NCBI RefSeq assembly: GCF_005771675.1
Contig: NZ_VAJM01000023.1
Coordinates: forward strand, 1 to 53,633
Source: Hymenobacter jeollabukensis
GTDB taxonomy: Bacteria > Bacteroidota > Bacteroidia > Cytophagales > Hymenobacteraceae
Reading direction: 5' to 3'
DNA: 53,633 nucleotides
Positions 1 to 7,039 of the stretch are shown piece after piece. The position numbers and the translations under genes were made by a program. Numbering within the stretch: position 1 is the stretch's first letter; each line of letters starts with the position of its first letter. The notes beneath the pieces were generated by a model. It worked only from the letters and a program-made list of their open reading frames with translations. It made no database searches and was not told the DNA's origin.

Positions 1-63
1 GGCCATGCACCACGTCCGCATTCAACTCGTCATTGACGAGCATAATCGACGATGCACCATGTA

Positions 64-345
64 TTAGACCACCGCTAGAATGTAAATAGTGGTAAGCCGT
101 TGCTGTCCATCTATTACTTCCCACTGGTCCCCCCTGCGTTTCACCAGCACCGGCTGTAGGCAATAGAACGTGTTAGGGGGGGCTGACTCTTTGAAATGCA
201 ATAAGTCTTCCAGCAGTTCGATGACCTGCGTCTTGGTCCAGCGGTACCCCCGCTGGTATTGTGGCACCAAAAAATTAAGGTCTATCAGGTCGACTATGCC
301 CTTCAAACCAATGGTATTCTCCGCCGCTTGCGCCGGTGTACTCAT
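64..345 (-). pseudogene. DUF262 (GmrSD/ParB-like) N-terminal fragment, 93 residues
   Basis: The product carries the start of a DUF262 domain: PQYQRGYRWT near residue 28, CLQPV near 62 and the nucleotide-binding IDGQQRLTT motif near 78. DUF262 proteins usually run to several hundred residues and belong to the GmrS/ParB-like nuclease superfamily, often in phage defence. Here a stop follows 15 residues after the DGQQR motif, so only about the first fifth remains. The sequence between the stop and the window edge does not resume the domain in an obvious way in any frame, so I read this as a truncated remnant, probably cut by a rearrangement. A possible -7 box (TAGTTTTG, minus strand, 431..424) lies about 80 bp upstream, without a clear -33 box. 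A short stand-alone protein is possible but less likely. Confidence 0.7.
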
Positions 346-463
346 GTGATAGTGGAAAAAATAGTGTCAATGGTGCAGTTTAGTAATTCACGAGCACCTG
401 ACCAAGAGAGGCACACGTCTCGACAAAACTATTCCTAAGTATCTCGGATAACTATGACAAGAA

Positions 464-489
464 AGCCAGCTCCTTATTAGAAGCTGGCT
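464..489 (-). terminator. Hairpin terminator after the 522-970 gene
   Basis: The arms AGCCAGCT and AGCTGGCT pair perfectly over 8 bp with a 10-nt loop. On the minus strand the hairpin is followed by TTCTTGTC, a weak T tract. It sits just after the stop of the broken gene at 522-970. The rest of 346-521 holds no gene. Confidence 0.55.
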
Positions 490-521
490 CTTCGTTTAAG
501 AGTTAGAAAATTCTATGCTGT

Positions 522-970
522 TTAACCGTCCACCACTATCGACCTTCCGGACTGTAACGTGTCGGTTTCCACTGGCTGGGATGGAGTAAAGGGTGTACCG
601 GCCACTGCCTCGCCAAACAGCCGGTCGGCAGGCAACGCTTGACCACCGTTCCCGTCCGGAATCTGGTTGAACAGTACGACCTCTTCGCCAGGTGTGCTTT
701 GCCCGAGCATACCGGTAAGCTGCGCCGGCATCACGAGCTGCTGCAGGTCGTGCACCAGTGCAGGTCGTGCACCAGCAGCGTCTGCGTGCTCACGTCCACG
801 TTGTAGAGTTGGTTCAGCGCGTTCATCTGCGCGGCCGCACTGCCGGCCAGTGTGAGGGCGTCGGCCAGCAGCTGCGCGTAGCGCCGGGCTTTCTTATCGG
901 CCGATGCCCGCTGGCTGATGGCGCGCTTCATGCGCCGCTTGTATTGGGTTTGATACGCCGATAGGCGCAT
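522..970 (-). pseudogene. Small helical protein gene split by a 17-bp duplication
   Basis: Two frames on the minus strand join into one gene. The first (970 to 731) encodes a basic, helical N-terminus (MRLSAYQTQYKRRMKRAI...) and ends in a nonsense tail after LLVHDL. The second continues from the same LVHDL words into QQLVMPAQLTG and on to a stop at 522. The break coincides with a perfect 17-bp tandem duplication at 742-775; removing one copy restores one frame of about 143 residues. The family is not recognised. It lies downstream of the 1050-1796 gene in the same direction, with a hairpin between them. It could be a recent null mutation or a reversible switch caused by slippage. Confidence 0.6.
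742..775. repeat. Perfect 17-bp tandem duplication
   Basis: TGCAGGTCGTGCACCAG occurs twice head to tail (742-758 and 759-775). Because 17 is not a multiple of three, the second copy shifts the reading frame of the minus-strand gene at 522-970. This is the only tandem duplication of this kind I noticed inside a gene in the window. Confidence 0.9.
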
Positions 971-1000
971 AAGAAAAGTTGGTTAGAGGGTGGAAAAACA

Positions 1001-1030
1001 AAGCGGCCGGCCGTTGCCAGCCGGCCGCTT
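1001..1030 (-). terminator. GC-rich hairpin between two element genes
   Basis: The arms AAGCGGCCGGC and GCCGGCCGCTT form a perfect 11-bp stem with an 8-nt loop. On the minus strand the stem is followed by TGTTTTTCC. It lies just after the stop of the 1050-1796 gene and before the small gene at 970, so it is a rho-independent terminator or partial attenuator. Confidence 0.7.
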
Positions 1031-1049
1031 CTACTAGGTTGCAGCGCGC

Positions 1050-1796
1050 TTATGCCACGTACTCAATGGCCAGCGGGTTGGTGCCGTTGTTATTGAGCGG
1101 GTAAAACTTGCCGTTCACTTGCTGGTAGAAGTTGATGCCGACTACCCCCACCCCCAGGGAAGCCGCGGCCGGCGCGGCCGGGAACGTGGCCACCACTTGC
1201 TGGTTGGCCAGCGGAGCGGAGTTGATCGGCAGCACACCCAGCGGAACCGCCACAGGAGCCCCCTTGAAAGTAAAGGCTTCCATGTCCAGCTCGGCGGCGG
1301 CAAACACCACCTCGAAGTGCGTTGCGCCCTGCGGAGATGCAATGTCGCTGACGGGAATAAGCGCCGGGATGCTCAGCGTCACGTCGGCGCCGTTGCCCGT
1401 CACCTCGAAGGGGAAGTACATCGTCTGGCCGATGCCGGCCGCACCGTTGAAGTTGAAGCCCAGCAGCGGGGCGGAGTTGGCCGCGTCGAACACGCGCTGG
1501 CCTCGGTCGTTGGTGTCGTCCAGCGCAATGACCTCACGCATCACCTTAGTGAGAGGGGCCGCCACCTGACTGTCGCTGGCCGCCGAAATGGCCACGCGCA
1601 GCGCGTCGCGCAGCAGCTTGCTGTACCTGGCCGCCAGGCCGAACTCGTTGGCGTTTTCGCGGGTGCGCTCCATGCTGGCCTTGTTGGCGAAAGCCGCTTT
1701 GTTGCTCGCCGGCTTTTGGGCCACCGAGCCGTCTTTGCGGAACACCAACCCGCCCACCGTGCCACGCAACCCCAGAATTCCGGTTTGTTGTGCCAT
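1050..1796 (-). CDS. Conserved Bacteroidota protein of unknown function (GTVGG/RTREN type)
   Basis: The start is taken at the ATG for MAQQTGILGLRG; a longer frame begins at 1916 but its first 40 residues look like untranslated leader. The N-terminus has the pattern GxxGTVGGLVF, then RTRENANEFGLAARYSKLLRDAL, a helical block I recognise as recurrent in unnamed Bacteroidota proteins. The C-terminal two thirds look beta-rich and end in GINFYQQVNGKFYPL. The layout (glycine-rich start, helical middle, beta C-terminus) resembles the DUF6266-type proteins of the phylum, but I cannot show homology by eye. No signal peptide or catalytic motif is evident. It is divergent from the 63-residue gene at 1945 and lies in the recombinase module beside tRNA-Leu. 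Function unknown; a structural or effector role is only a guess. Confidence 0.7.
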   Translation of the reverse strand: MAQQTGILGLRGTVGGLVFRKDGSVAQKPASNKAAFANKASMERTRENANEFGLAARYSKLLRDALRVAISAASDSQVAAPLTKVMREVIALDDTNDRGQRVFDAANSAPLLGFNFNGAAGIGQTMYFPFEVTGNGADVTLSIPALIPVSDIASPQGATHFEVVFAAAELDMEAFTFKGAPVAVPLGVLPINSAPLANQQVVATFPAAPAAASLGVGVVGINFYQQVNGKFYPLNNNGTNPLAIEYVA

Positions 1797-1874
1797 TGTA
1801 GAAAAAGGGTTTGGGTGAAAAAAAGTTGCTGACCGGAACCGCGTAGCAGGTTTATCGGCACCGGTGTAAATCAA

Positions 1875-1893
1875 AGTTGTGCAACTATTTTTG
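1875..1893 (+). promoter_or_regulatory. Inverted repeat abutting a candidate -7 box, divergent intergenic
   Basis: AGTTG-TG-CAACT (1875-1886) is a perfect inverted repeat. It shares its last base with TATTTTTG (1886-1893), which fits the Bacteroidota -7 consensus TAnnTTTG for the gene at 1945. It lies between two divergent genes, so it could be an operator for the small 1945 protein. No convincing -33 box is visible. Confidence 0.35.
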
Positions 1894-1944
1894 CTGATAT
1901 TCGCTAGTTGCCCCATTTAACCCCTCTTACACCACTACAACGCC

Positions 1945-2136
1945 ATGCCACGTATCTGCCTCTATCCCAAAGACGTGGCCACGCTCACCGGCCGCAGCTA
2001 CGACGCGGCCAAGCGCCTGCTGCGCCGCGCCCGCCAGGCCGCCGGAAAACCCCAGGGCGCCTTGGTAACCGTGCAGGACTTCTGCGCCTACACCGGCCTC
2101 GACGTTGCCGAGGTCAGCACCGCCCTGAATACGTAA
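1945..2136 (+). CDS. 63-residue probable DNA-binding companion of the recombinase
   Basis: The product has three blocks: ICLYPKDVATLTGRSYDAAKRLLRRAR, a basic linker, and VTVQDFCAYTGLDVAEVSTAL. Both ends look like short helix-turn-helix-like units (DVATLTGRS and DFCAYTGLD). I recognise the YPKDxxxxTGxS and FCxYTGL words as a recurrent small protein type in Bacteroidota, usually unnamed and often near tyrosine recombinases; that is memory, not a search. A recombination directionality factor or an element repressor would fit the size and charge. It is divergent from the 1050-1796 gene and convergent with the recombinase. A candidate promoter and palindrome lie 50-70 bp upstream. Confidence 0.7.
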   Translation: MPRICLYPKDVATLTGRSYDAAKRLLRRARQAAGKPQGALVTVQDFCAYTGLDVAEVSTALNT

Positions 2137-2220
2137 GCATACACTGAGGTCGGCGCCCGGCTCGAAGCCAGGACAAAGCCACCACGAAGGCACCACGAGC
2201 CAAGGTAGCAACCAAATGAA

Positions 2221-2254
2221 ACAGCCCGCCGAGGACTGATCCGCAGCGGGCTGT
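2221..2254 (-). terminator. Hairpin between convergent genes (recombinase terminator)
   Basis: ACAGCCCGC and GCGGGCTGT pair perfectly over 9 bp with a 16-nt loop. On the minus strand it is followed by TTTCATTT, so it best serves the recombinase gene ending at 2276, and it may also stop the plus-strand gene ending at 2136. Confidence 0.65.
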
Positions 2255-2275
2255 GTTGGGTATAACGCTGCTGTA

Positions 2276-3592
2276 TCAGGCAGCTGCCAGAACCGAGCAG
2301 ACAGCCCCGTCCGGTGCGTCTTGACTGCTCTGGTTGGCCGGCCCATCCCAGGCGGCCCGCATGGCTTGGTGCTGTAGCTCTTCTACTACCTGGGCATACT
2401 TCATCGTGTTCTGAATCTTAGCATGGCCCATTACCCGTTGCAGTACCGCCACGGGCATGCCGCGCAGCAGGCTTTGCACGGCAAACGTGTGCCGGGCGGT
2501 GTGCATGGTTACCAGCTCGTGCAGCGGCACTGCTTCTTTCTCCACCTTGCCGCCGGCCGTGCTAACCACTTCCACCAATCGGGTCAGGCCCGCCAGCTGC
2601 GTTATCTTCTTCAGGTAACGGTTCATCGGCTGGTTGGCCAGCACCGGCAGCAGCTTGGCACCCTCCCCCGAGCGTTCCGCCGCCGCGTACCGATCCAGGA
2701 TTTCCGCTGCCAATCGGCTCAGGTAGATGCTCAACGTCGCCCGCGTCTTGGTTTGCACCAGCCGTAGTACCCGGTCCCCGTCGCCGTTAGCCCCCAGGGC
2801 ATGCAGGTTGCCACCATGCAGCGCCGATACGTCCGAGTAGCGCAGGCCCGTATAGCAGCAAAACAAAAACACGTCCCGCGTCGGCTCCAGGGTCTTGGGC
2901 AGCTTTACCGCGGCAAGAGCAGCCAGGTCGGCCCCAGTCAGGTAAGTTTTGGCTTGATCGGCATAACGCACTTCCACGCGCTTCAGCTCCAGCCCCAGCT
3001 TTTGCTTCCGCTCGTCCTGGGCGTGCCGCAGAAAGGTTTTCACGTCTTTCAGCACCGTGTAAATCCCATTGGCACTCAATCCGCACGTGGTGCGCAGGTA
3101 CTTCACAAATTCGTCGTGAACGGCGCCGTCATAATCCGCCACGCTGACTTTCTTGCGCTTCCCTGAAGCCAGAAATGCGGCCAAGTGGTTGCGGGCCGTG
3201 CCGTAATGCCGCAGCGTGTTGAGGGCGTAGCCCCGCCCGCGCAGCACCTCAATAAACGCTGTCATGGCCTCGGCCATGCCTTGCTCCGGCTTCGCCGCGG
3301 CCGGGTTAATTACGTCGCGCAGCAGCGCCAGGGTAGGAGGGATGCCCGCCGTGCGCAGGTCCCGGTAGCGCTTCTGTACCCGCTCGGCAATAGCGTCGAG
3401 CACGTTGTTGGCTTCTTCAGCCCCTGTTTTTCCTTTCCGGAACCGCTGCTTGTCAGCGTTCCATTCTTTGGGCAAGCACTTTTCGCGGGTGAAACAACGC
3501 AGGCGCAGCCCCTCAAACGTGGCATCGATGAACACCGGGACCAGCCCGTTTTTGTCGGCTTTGTCTTCCCGCAGGACGAATTTGATGGTCAT
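2276..3592 (-). CDS. Tyrosine recombinase (site-specific integrase)
   Basis: The protein has an N-terminal arm-binding segment, a SAM-like core-binding domain at about residues 105-195, and a catalytic domain after that. The catalytic set is complete (numbered from the chosen start): R251 in TGLRYSD, K282 in QTKTR, H364 and R367 in HTARHTF, H390 in GHAKIQ and Y399 in MKYAQ. I chose the ATG at 3592 (MTIKFVLRED) because Bacteroidota integrases commonly start with this strand-forming segment; an upstream start at 3646 would add 18 residues. It is followed by a hairpin and lies 139 bp from the 3' end of tRNA-Leu in the same orientation, the usual place for an element integrated at a tRNA. Two direct repeats sit right at its start codon. 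Confidence 0.93.
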   Translation of the reverse strand: MTIKFVLREDKADKNGLVPVFIDATFEGLRLRCFTREKCLPKEWNADKQRFRKGKTGAEEANNVLDAIAERVQKRYRDLRTAGIPPTLALLRDVINPAAAKPEQGMAEAMTAFIEVLRGRGYALNTLRHYGTARNHLAAFLASGKRKKVSVADYDGAVHDEFVKYLRTTCGLSANGIYTVLKDVKTFLRHAQDERKQKLGLELKRVEVRYADQAKTYLTGADLAALAAVKLPKTLEPTRDVFLFCCYTGLRYSDVSALHGGNLHALGANGDGDRVLRLVQTKTRATLSIYLSRLAAEILDRYAAAERSGEGAKLLPVLANQPMNRYLKKITQLAGLTRLVEVVSTAGGKVEKEAVPLHELVTMHTARHTFAVQSLLRGMPVAVLQRVMGHAKIQNTMKYAQVVEELQHQAMRAAWDGPANQSSQDAPDGAVCSVLAAA

Positions 3593-3593
3593 T

Positions 3594-3615
3594 TTTGGTG
3601 ACAGATTTGGTGACA
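3594..3615. repeat. Two direct repeats TTTGGTGACA at the recombinase start
   Basis: TTTGGTGACA occurs at 3594-3603 and 3606-3615 on the plus strand, period 12 bp, immediately upstream of the recombinase ATG. Such repeats are typical of arm-type binding sites or an autoregulatory operator; which one cannot be told from the sequence. Confidence 0.6.
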
Positions 3616-3663
3616 CAAATGCGGCCGCAAATGGTTGTAAATCCAAAAAGTCCCGGACGCAAA

Positions 3664-3713
3664 AAGGCCCTAAAAACTGCTTTTGCGTATTGCTAAGCAG
3701 GTTTTAGGGCCTT
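3664..3713 (-). terminator. Strong terminator after tRNA-Leu
   Basis: A 19-bp stem with one mismatch (3664-3682 with 3695-3713) and a 12-nt loop is followed on the minus strand by TTTTT. It ends the tRNA-Leu transcript and separates it from the recombinase gene. Confidence 0.9.
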
Positions 3714-3730
3714 CCGTCAGTAATTCTTAG

Positions 3731-3812
3731 TACCCAGAGCCGGGGTCGAACCGGCACACCTTGCGGTATTGGTGTTTGAGACCAACGCGTCTACCGATTC
3801 CGCCATCTGGGC
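3731..3812 (-). tRNA. tRNA-Leu (anticodon CAA)
   Basis: The minus strand folds as a class II tRNA. The acceptor arm is GCCCAGA with TCTGGGT (first pair G-U), the D region is AATCGGTAGACGC, the anticodon arm is TTGGT-CTCAAAC-ACCAA (anticodon CAA, codon UUG), the variable arm is long, and the T arm is GCCGG-TTCGACC-CCGGC. CCA is not encoded. The gene reads toward the recombinase module and probably supplied its integration site. I found no second copy of the tRNA 3' end within positions 1-3700, so the far end of the element would lie outside the window. Confidence 0.95.
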
Positions 3813-3836
3813 AAGAGGAACAACGCGGACCGTTGT

Positions 3837-4373
3837 TCAGGATCGGGTGGCAAACTTAGCCAGACTTTCGCGGATGCGCAACAGGTAGCGCCGTTTCAGG
3901 TAGTAGGTGCGCACTTGCAGCAGGGCGGCCGGGCGTTGCTCTGCGGGCAGGGCGGCGTAGCCTTCGAGCACCGGGCGGGCTTCGGCTTCCAGCTCATTCT
4001 CAAGCCGCTCCACTTCGGTTTGCACCTGGGCGGCCACGGTCGGATCGGGCTCAAACTCCAGCTCCATCAGTTGCTCGTTCAGCTCCATCACCTCCATCAA
4101 AAAATCGGCGGGCAGCTCCTGTTTGCCTTCTTCCAGCAGGTCGTGGCGCTGCAGCACGTACTGCAGGCGCAGGTCGAAGTGGCTAAGGGTGCGGTAGGCG
4201 TTGGTGTTCAGCGTCGATAGCTCCAGCACGCGGCGCTGCTCCTCGGGCGCGGCCGTAGCGTGGAAATCGGGGTGGTACTGCCGGCTCAGGGCGTAGTATT
4301 TGGCCTTGAGGGCTTTTTCGTCGGGCAGAAAGCTCTCGGGCAGGTCGTAGAAGGCGAAGTAATCGGGCTGCAT
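3837..4373 (-). CDS. hscB: Fe-S cluster co-chaperone HscB
   Basis: The product is a J-domain protein with the HPD motif in SRQYHPDF at about residue 35, followed by a helical C-terminal HscB-type domain (to about residue 178) rich in Glu and Leu. HscB brings the scaffold IscU to the Hsp70 HscA and stimulates its ATPase during Fe-S cluster transfer in the cytoplasm. The ATG at 4373 (MQPDYFAFYDLPESF) matches the usual family start; the longer frame from 4421 would add 16 residues without family resemblance. It ends 24 bp before the tRNA-Leu gene. No other isc genes are adjacent. Confidence 0.85.
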   Translation of the reverse strand: MQPDYFAFYDLPESFLPDEKALKAKYYALSRQYHPDFHATAAPEEQRRVLELSTLNTNAYRTLSHFDLRLQYVLQRHDLLEEGKQELPADFLMEVMELNEQLMELEFEPDPTVAAQVQTEVERLENELEAEARPVLEGYAALPAEQRPAALLQVRTYYLKRRYLLRIRESLAKFATRS

Positions 4374-4470
4374 GCGGGGAAGCGCGGCGCAAACGGGCCG
4401 CGAAAGGTAAAACAGCATCAACGGGAAAAGCTCCCGGACGGCCGAAGCCGGCGGCCGGCGGCGCTGCGGG

Positions 4471-4818
4471 CTACAGCACCGAATCGGGCGGGGAGAGTGG
4501 GGCCGGGGCGGCCGGCAGCTGGGCCGTAGCGGCCGTTACCGGGTTCACCGAAAACGCCAGCGGGGGCGCTGCAAACAGCTTTTTGGTGGCCGGCCACACC
4601 TCGCCAAACAGCGCGGAGCGGCGGTATGCGTCGAGGTCGGCAGCGGAGTCCCAGTGGCTGTGGGTGCAGAACACGTGCGGCTGCTCGGCGTCCTGCCACA
4701 GCTCCATGTGCCGACAGCCCGGCTGCTGCCGAATCCGGTCCTCGGAGGCCCGGAACACGTCGAGAAACTCCGCCACGGCCTCGGGCCGGAACGTCATGCG
4801 CACGATTCTTATTAGCAT
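4471..4818 (-). CDS. Antibiotic biosynthesis monooxygenase-domain protein
   Basis: The ATG at 4818 (MLIRIVRMTFRPE) opens a single dimeric alpha-beta barrel domain of the ABM type: a VRMTF strand, FLDVF helix, QPGCRHMELWQD strand, VFCTHSHWDS strand, then the DLDAYRRSALFGEVW helix. These small proteins include quinol monooxygenases and heme-related enzymes; substrate unknown. A longer frame starts at 4905 but would read through the inverted repeat at 4824-4934, so I rejected it. It probably shares a transcript with the gene upstream at 4934-5707. The C-terminal tail is Ala/Pro rich and not part of the domain. Confidence 0.75.
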   Translation of the reverse strand: MLIRIVRMTFRPEAVAEFLDVFRASEDRIRQQPGCRHMELWQDAEQPHVFCTHSHWDSAADLDAYRRSALFGEVWPATKKLFAAPPLAFSVNPVTAATAQLPAAPAPLSPPDSVL

Positions 4819-4823
4819 AAGCT

Positions 4824-4934
4824 GGTGAAATGGTGAGGTGGTGAACTGGTGAGTTTGATGTTCGGGAGGCGCGGCATCGCGCATTTCGCGCAAATAGAAC
4901 GACACTCACCAGTTCACTACCTCACCATTTCACC
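4824..4934. repeat. Inverted repeat of GGTGAA words, 31-bp arms
   Basis: The left arm (4824-4854) is built of four related words (GGTGAAAT, GGTGAGGT, GGTGAACT, GGTGAGT). The right arm (4904-4934) is its reverse complement with 30 of 31 bases matching; the loop is 49 bp. It fills the gap between the stop of the 4934-5707 gene and the start of the monooxygenase-domain gene. Similar structures recur at 36326-36424 and, with other words, elsewhere. Confidence 0.85.
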
Positions 4935-5707
4935 TATTCCTGGGGAAACCGCACGTCCACCTGTGAGTCGAAGTGCAGGCCGAGCAGCTCGGCGGCGTGG
5001 CCCTGGTTGACGCCGATGCAGAGCTGCTGCTGGCTGTTGTACACGCACACGGCGTCGCCGGGGTCGGCCATCTGGTAGTGGCGGGCCACGCCGCGCACCG
5101 CCTCGCGACCGAAGTGAATGGTGCAGGAGCGCCCGTGGCCCACCGCCTCGATGGCCTCGCGGGTGATGTTGGTGATGAGGTTGCCGTAGTGGTCGACGTG
5201 CACCACGTGGCCGGTGATGCGGTGGTCCTGCAGGCGCAGCTGGCGGTTGAGCAACTGGTAGAGCTCGGTGCTCAGCGGGCCAAGGTCGGTGAGCGGGCGG
5301 CCCAGGGCGAGGTGCGCGGCGGCGCTGGCCAGCACGTCGCGGGTGGGGGAGGCGGGCCACTCGGCGGGGGTAGGCAGCTGTACCAAATCGTCGGGGCGCG
5401 CGTCGGTGAGCAGGGTCAGGATGCCGTTGTCGGCCGCCACGAAGTGGTGCCCGCGCCAGCTGGCCGCGTGCCAGCCGCGGCGCCCCACGCCGTGGTCATC
5501 CACCCCGATCAGGTGCACCGTGCCTTCCGGAAAGTCGGCAAACACGGCCCCGAGCACGTGCACGGCCTGGGCCACGTTGAAGGGCTCGATGGCGTGGGTG
5601 ATGTCCAGCACCGGCACGGCGGGGGCCAGGCGCAGCAGGCGCGCCTTCACCGCGGCCACGTAATGGTCGCGGTAGCCGAAGTCCGAGAGGAACGTAATCA
5701 GCGCCAT
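4934..5707 (-). CDS. SAM hydroxide adenosyltransferase (DUF62 family)
   Basis: The protein matches the SAM-dependent chlorinase/fluorinase superfamily: LITFLSDFGYRDHYV at the start, HAIEPFNVAQA near 38, FPEGTVHLIGVD near 60, the GVGRR segment near 73, then DHYGNLITNI near 170 and a C-terminal beta domain ending near GHAAELLG. Most bacterial members hydrolyse S-adenosylmethionine to adenosine and methionine rather than adding halide; the length of 257 residues is normal. It is divergent from phoH; a possible -7 box (TACTTTTG, minus strand, 5767..5760) lies 53 bp upstream. The stop codon overlaps the right arm of the inverted repeat. Confidence 0.85.
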   Translation of the reverse strand: MALITFLSDFGYRDHYVAAVKARLLRLAPAVPVLDITHAIEPFNVAQAVHVLGAVFADFPEGTVHLIGVDDHGVGRRGWHAASWRGHHFVAADNGILTLLTDARPDDLVQLPTPAEWPASPTRDVLASAAAHLALGRPLTDLGPLSTELYQLLNRQLRLQDHRITGHVVHVDHYGNLITNITREAIEAVGHGRSCTIHFGREAVRGVARHYQMADPGDAVCVYNSQQQLCIGVNQGHAAELLGLHFDSQVDVRFPQE

Positions 5708-5852
5708 TCGCCGTTTCTAAGAAGAATGCGTACTATTGTTTTACCCACCCGTGGGGCGGCAAAAGTAGGCATTCGGCCCGGACTGACCGCTTTTCGCTAC
5801 GGGCTCTTTTCTTCCCACCACTGCGCCTTAGGCGTTTACTCTCCTAATTAGT

Positions 5853-6929
5853 TTGGTCGAAAAAGTCATCACGCTCGAGAATGTGTCGCTCATCGACTTC
5901 TTGGGGCCCGATAACCAGAATATCCGCCAGCTGGCCGCTGCCTTTCCCGGCAGCAAAATCATCTCGCGCGGCAACGAAATAAAAATCCAGGGCCAGACGG
6001 CCGTCATCCAGCGCATCAACGACATCCTTTCCTCGCTGATCGAGCACTACCACGAATACGGGCAGGTGACGGACAAAACCGTGGCCCAGTACGTGGGCGC
6101 TTCCGACGAGGAAATGCAGGATGCCCGCCTGGCTTCCTCGCCCGACGTGATTCTGTTCGGGGCCAAGGGCGGCGTCATCAAGGCCAAAACGGCCAACCAG
6201 CAGCGCCTCGTGGATGCCGTCAACAAGAACGACCTGGTGTTTGCCCTCGGGCCGGCCGGGACGGGCAAAACCTACATTTCGGTGGCCCTGGCCGTGCGCG
6301 CGCTCAAAAACAAGGAGGTCAAGAAAATCATCATTTCGCGCCCCGTGGTGGAAGCCGGTGAAAACCTCGGTTTCCTGCCCGGCGACATGAAGGAAAAAGT
6401 CGACCCCTACCTGCGCCCGATCTACGACGCGCTGGAGGACATGCTGCCGCCGGAGAAGTTCAAGTTCTATCTCGAAAACAAGACCATCGAAATAGCCCCG
6501 CTGGCCTATATGCGCGGCCGGACGCTGAACCACGCCTTCGTGCTGCTGGATGAGGCCCAGAACACCACGCCCTCGCAGCTGAAGATGTTTCTGACCCGCA
6601 TGGGCCCGAACGCGAAGGTGATGGTGAACGGGGACCGGAGCCAGGTGGACTTGCCGACGAAAATCAAGTCGGGCCTGTTTCAGGCGCTGGATATCCTCCA
6701 GGACGTGCCCGGCATTGCCTTCGTGGAAATGTCGGCCGAGGACGTGGTGCGTCACCGCCTGGTGAAGCAAATCGTGCTGGCCTACGACAAGCATGACGCC
6801 GACCAGCAACGTGCCCAGGCCGAGCGGCCGGTGCGCCCGGCCCGCTACTACCAGCCCGGCCAGCGCCCCGCCGACCAGGCCGAGGACCTGCCCGCCGACG
6901 AGCTGCCCGTTAACCACGAGCAGAGCTAA
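5853..6929 (+). CDS. phoH: PhoH family ATPase
   Basis: This is a PhoH/YbeZ-type protein: a short N-terminal KH-like region (about residues 1-75), then a P-loop ATPase domain with Walker A GPAGTGKT at residues 133-140, the ISRPVVEAGENLGFLPGD block near 160, and Walker B VLLDEAQN near 230. PhoH proteins are RNA-linked ATPases; YbeZ works with the rRNA endonuclease YbeY. The frame opens at a TTG codon at 5853 with no in-frame ATG nearby that keeps the conserved start. The Pro/Gln-rich tail of about 35 residues is not conserved. It is transcribed away from the SAM hydrolase gene and is followed by a hairpin. Confidence 0.9.
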   Translation: MVEKVITLENVSLIDFLGPDNQNIRQLAAAFPGSKIISRGNEIKIQGQTAVIQRINDILSSLIEHYHEYGQVTDKTVAQYVGASDEEMQDARLASSPDVILFGAKGGVIKAKTANQQRLVDAVNKNDLVFALGPAGTGKTYISVALAVRALKNKEVKKIIISRPVVEAGENLGFLPGDMKEKVDPYLRPIYDALEDMLPPEKFKFYLENKTIEIAPLAYMRGRTLNHAFVLLDEAQNTTPSQLKMFLTRMGPNAKVMVNGDRSQVDLPTKIKSGLFQALDILQDVPGIAFVEMSAEDVVRHRLVKQIVLAYDKHDADQQRAQAERPVRPARYYQPGQRPADQAEDLPADELPVNHEQS

Positions 6930-6977
6930 ATGGCGGCGTAGAGTCGGCTTGCCCGATTTCGTAAACGACTAACCAGG

Positions 6978-7007
6978 TGGTGCCACGGCTCAAAAGTCGT
7001 GGCACCA
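6978..7007 (+). terminator. Hairpin after phoH
   Basis: TGGTGCCACG and CGTGGCACCA pair perfectly over 10 bp with a 10-nt loop, 48 bp after the phoH stop. No T tract follows directly (TTACTTTC), so it may be a weak terminator or a processing hairpin. Confidence 0.5.
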
Positions 7008-7039
7008 TTACTTTCAAGCCGTCTTCCACTGCGCTACTG

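Noticed and set aside
742-775. Tandem repeat considered as a CRISPR or satellite seed
   Set aside because: There are only two contiguous copies with no spacers; it is a simple duplication.
2141-2180. GGTCGGCGCCCGGCTCGAAGCC considered as a copy of the tRNA-Leu 3' end (att site)
   Set aside because: Only scattered positions match the tRNA T-arm and acceptor sequence, so it is not a plausible attachment site.
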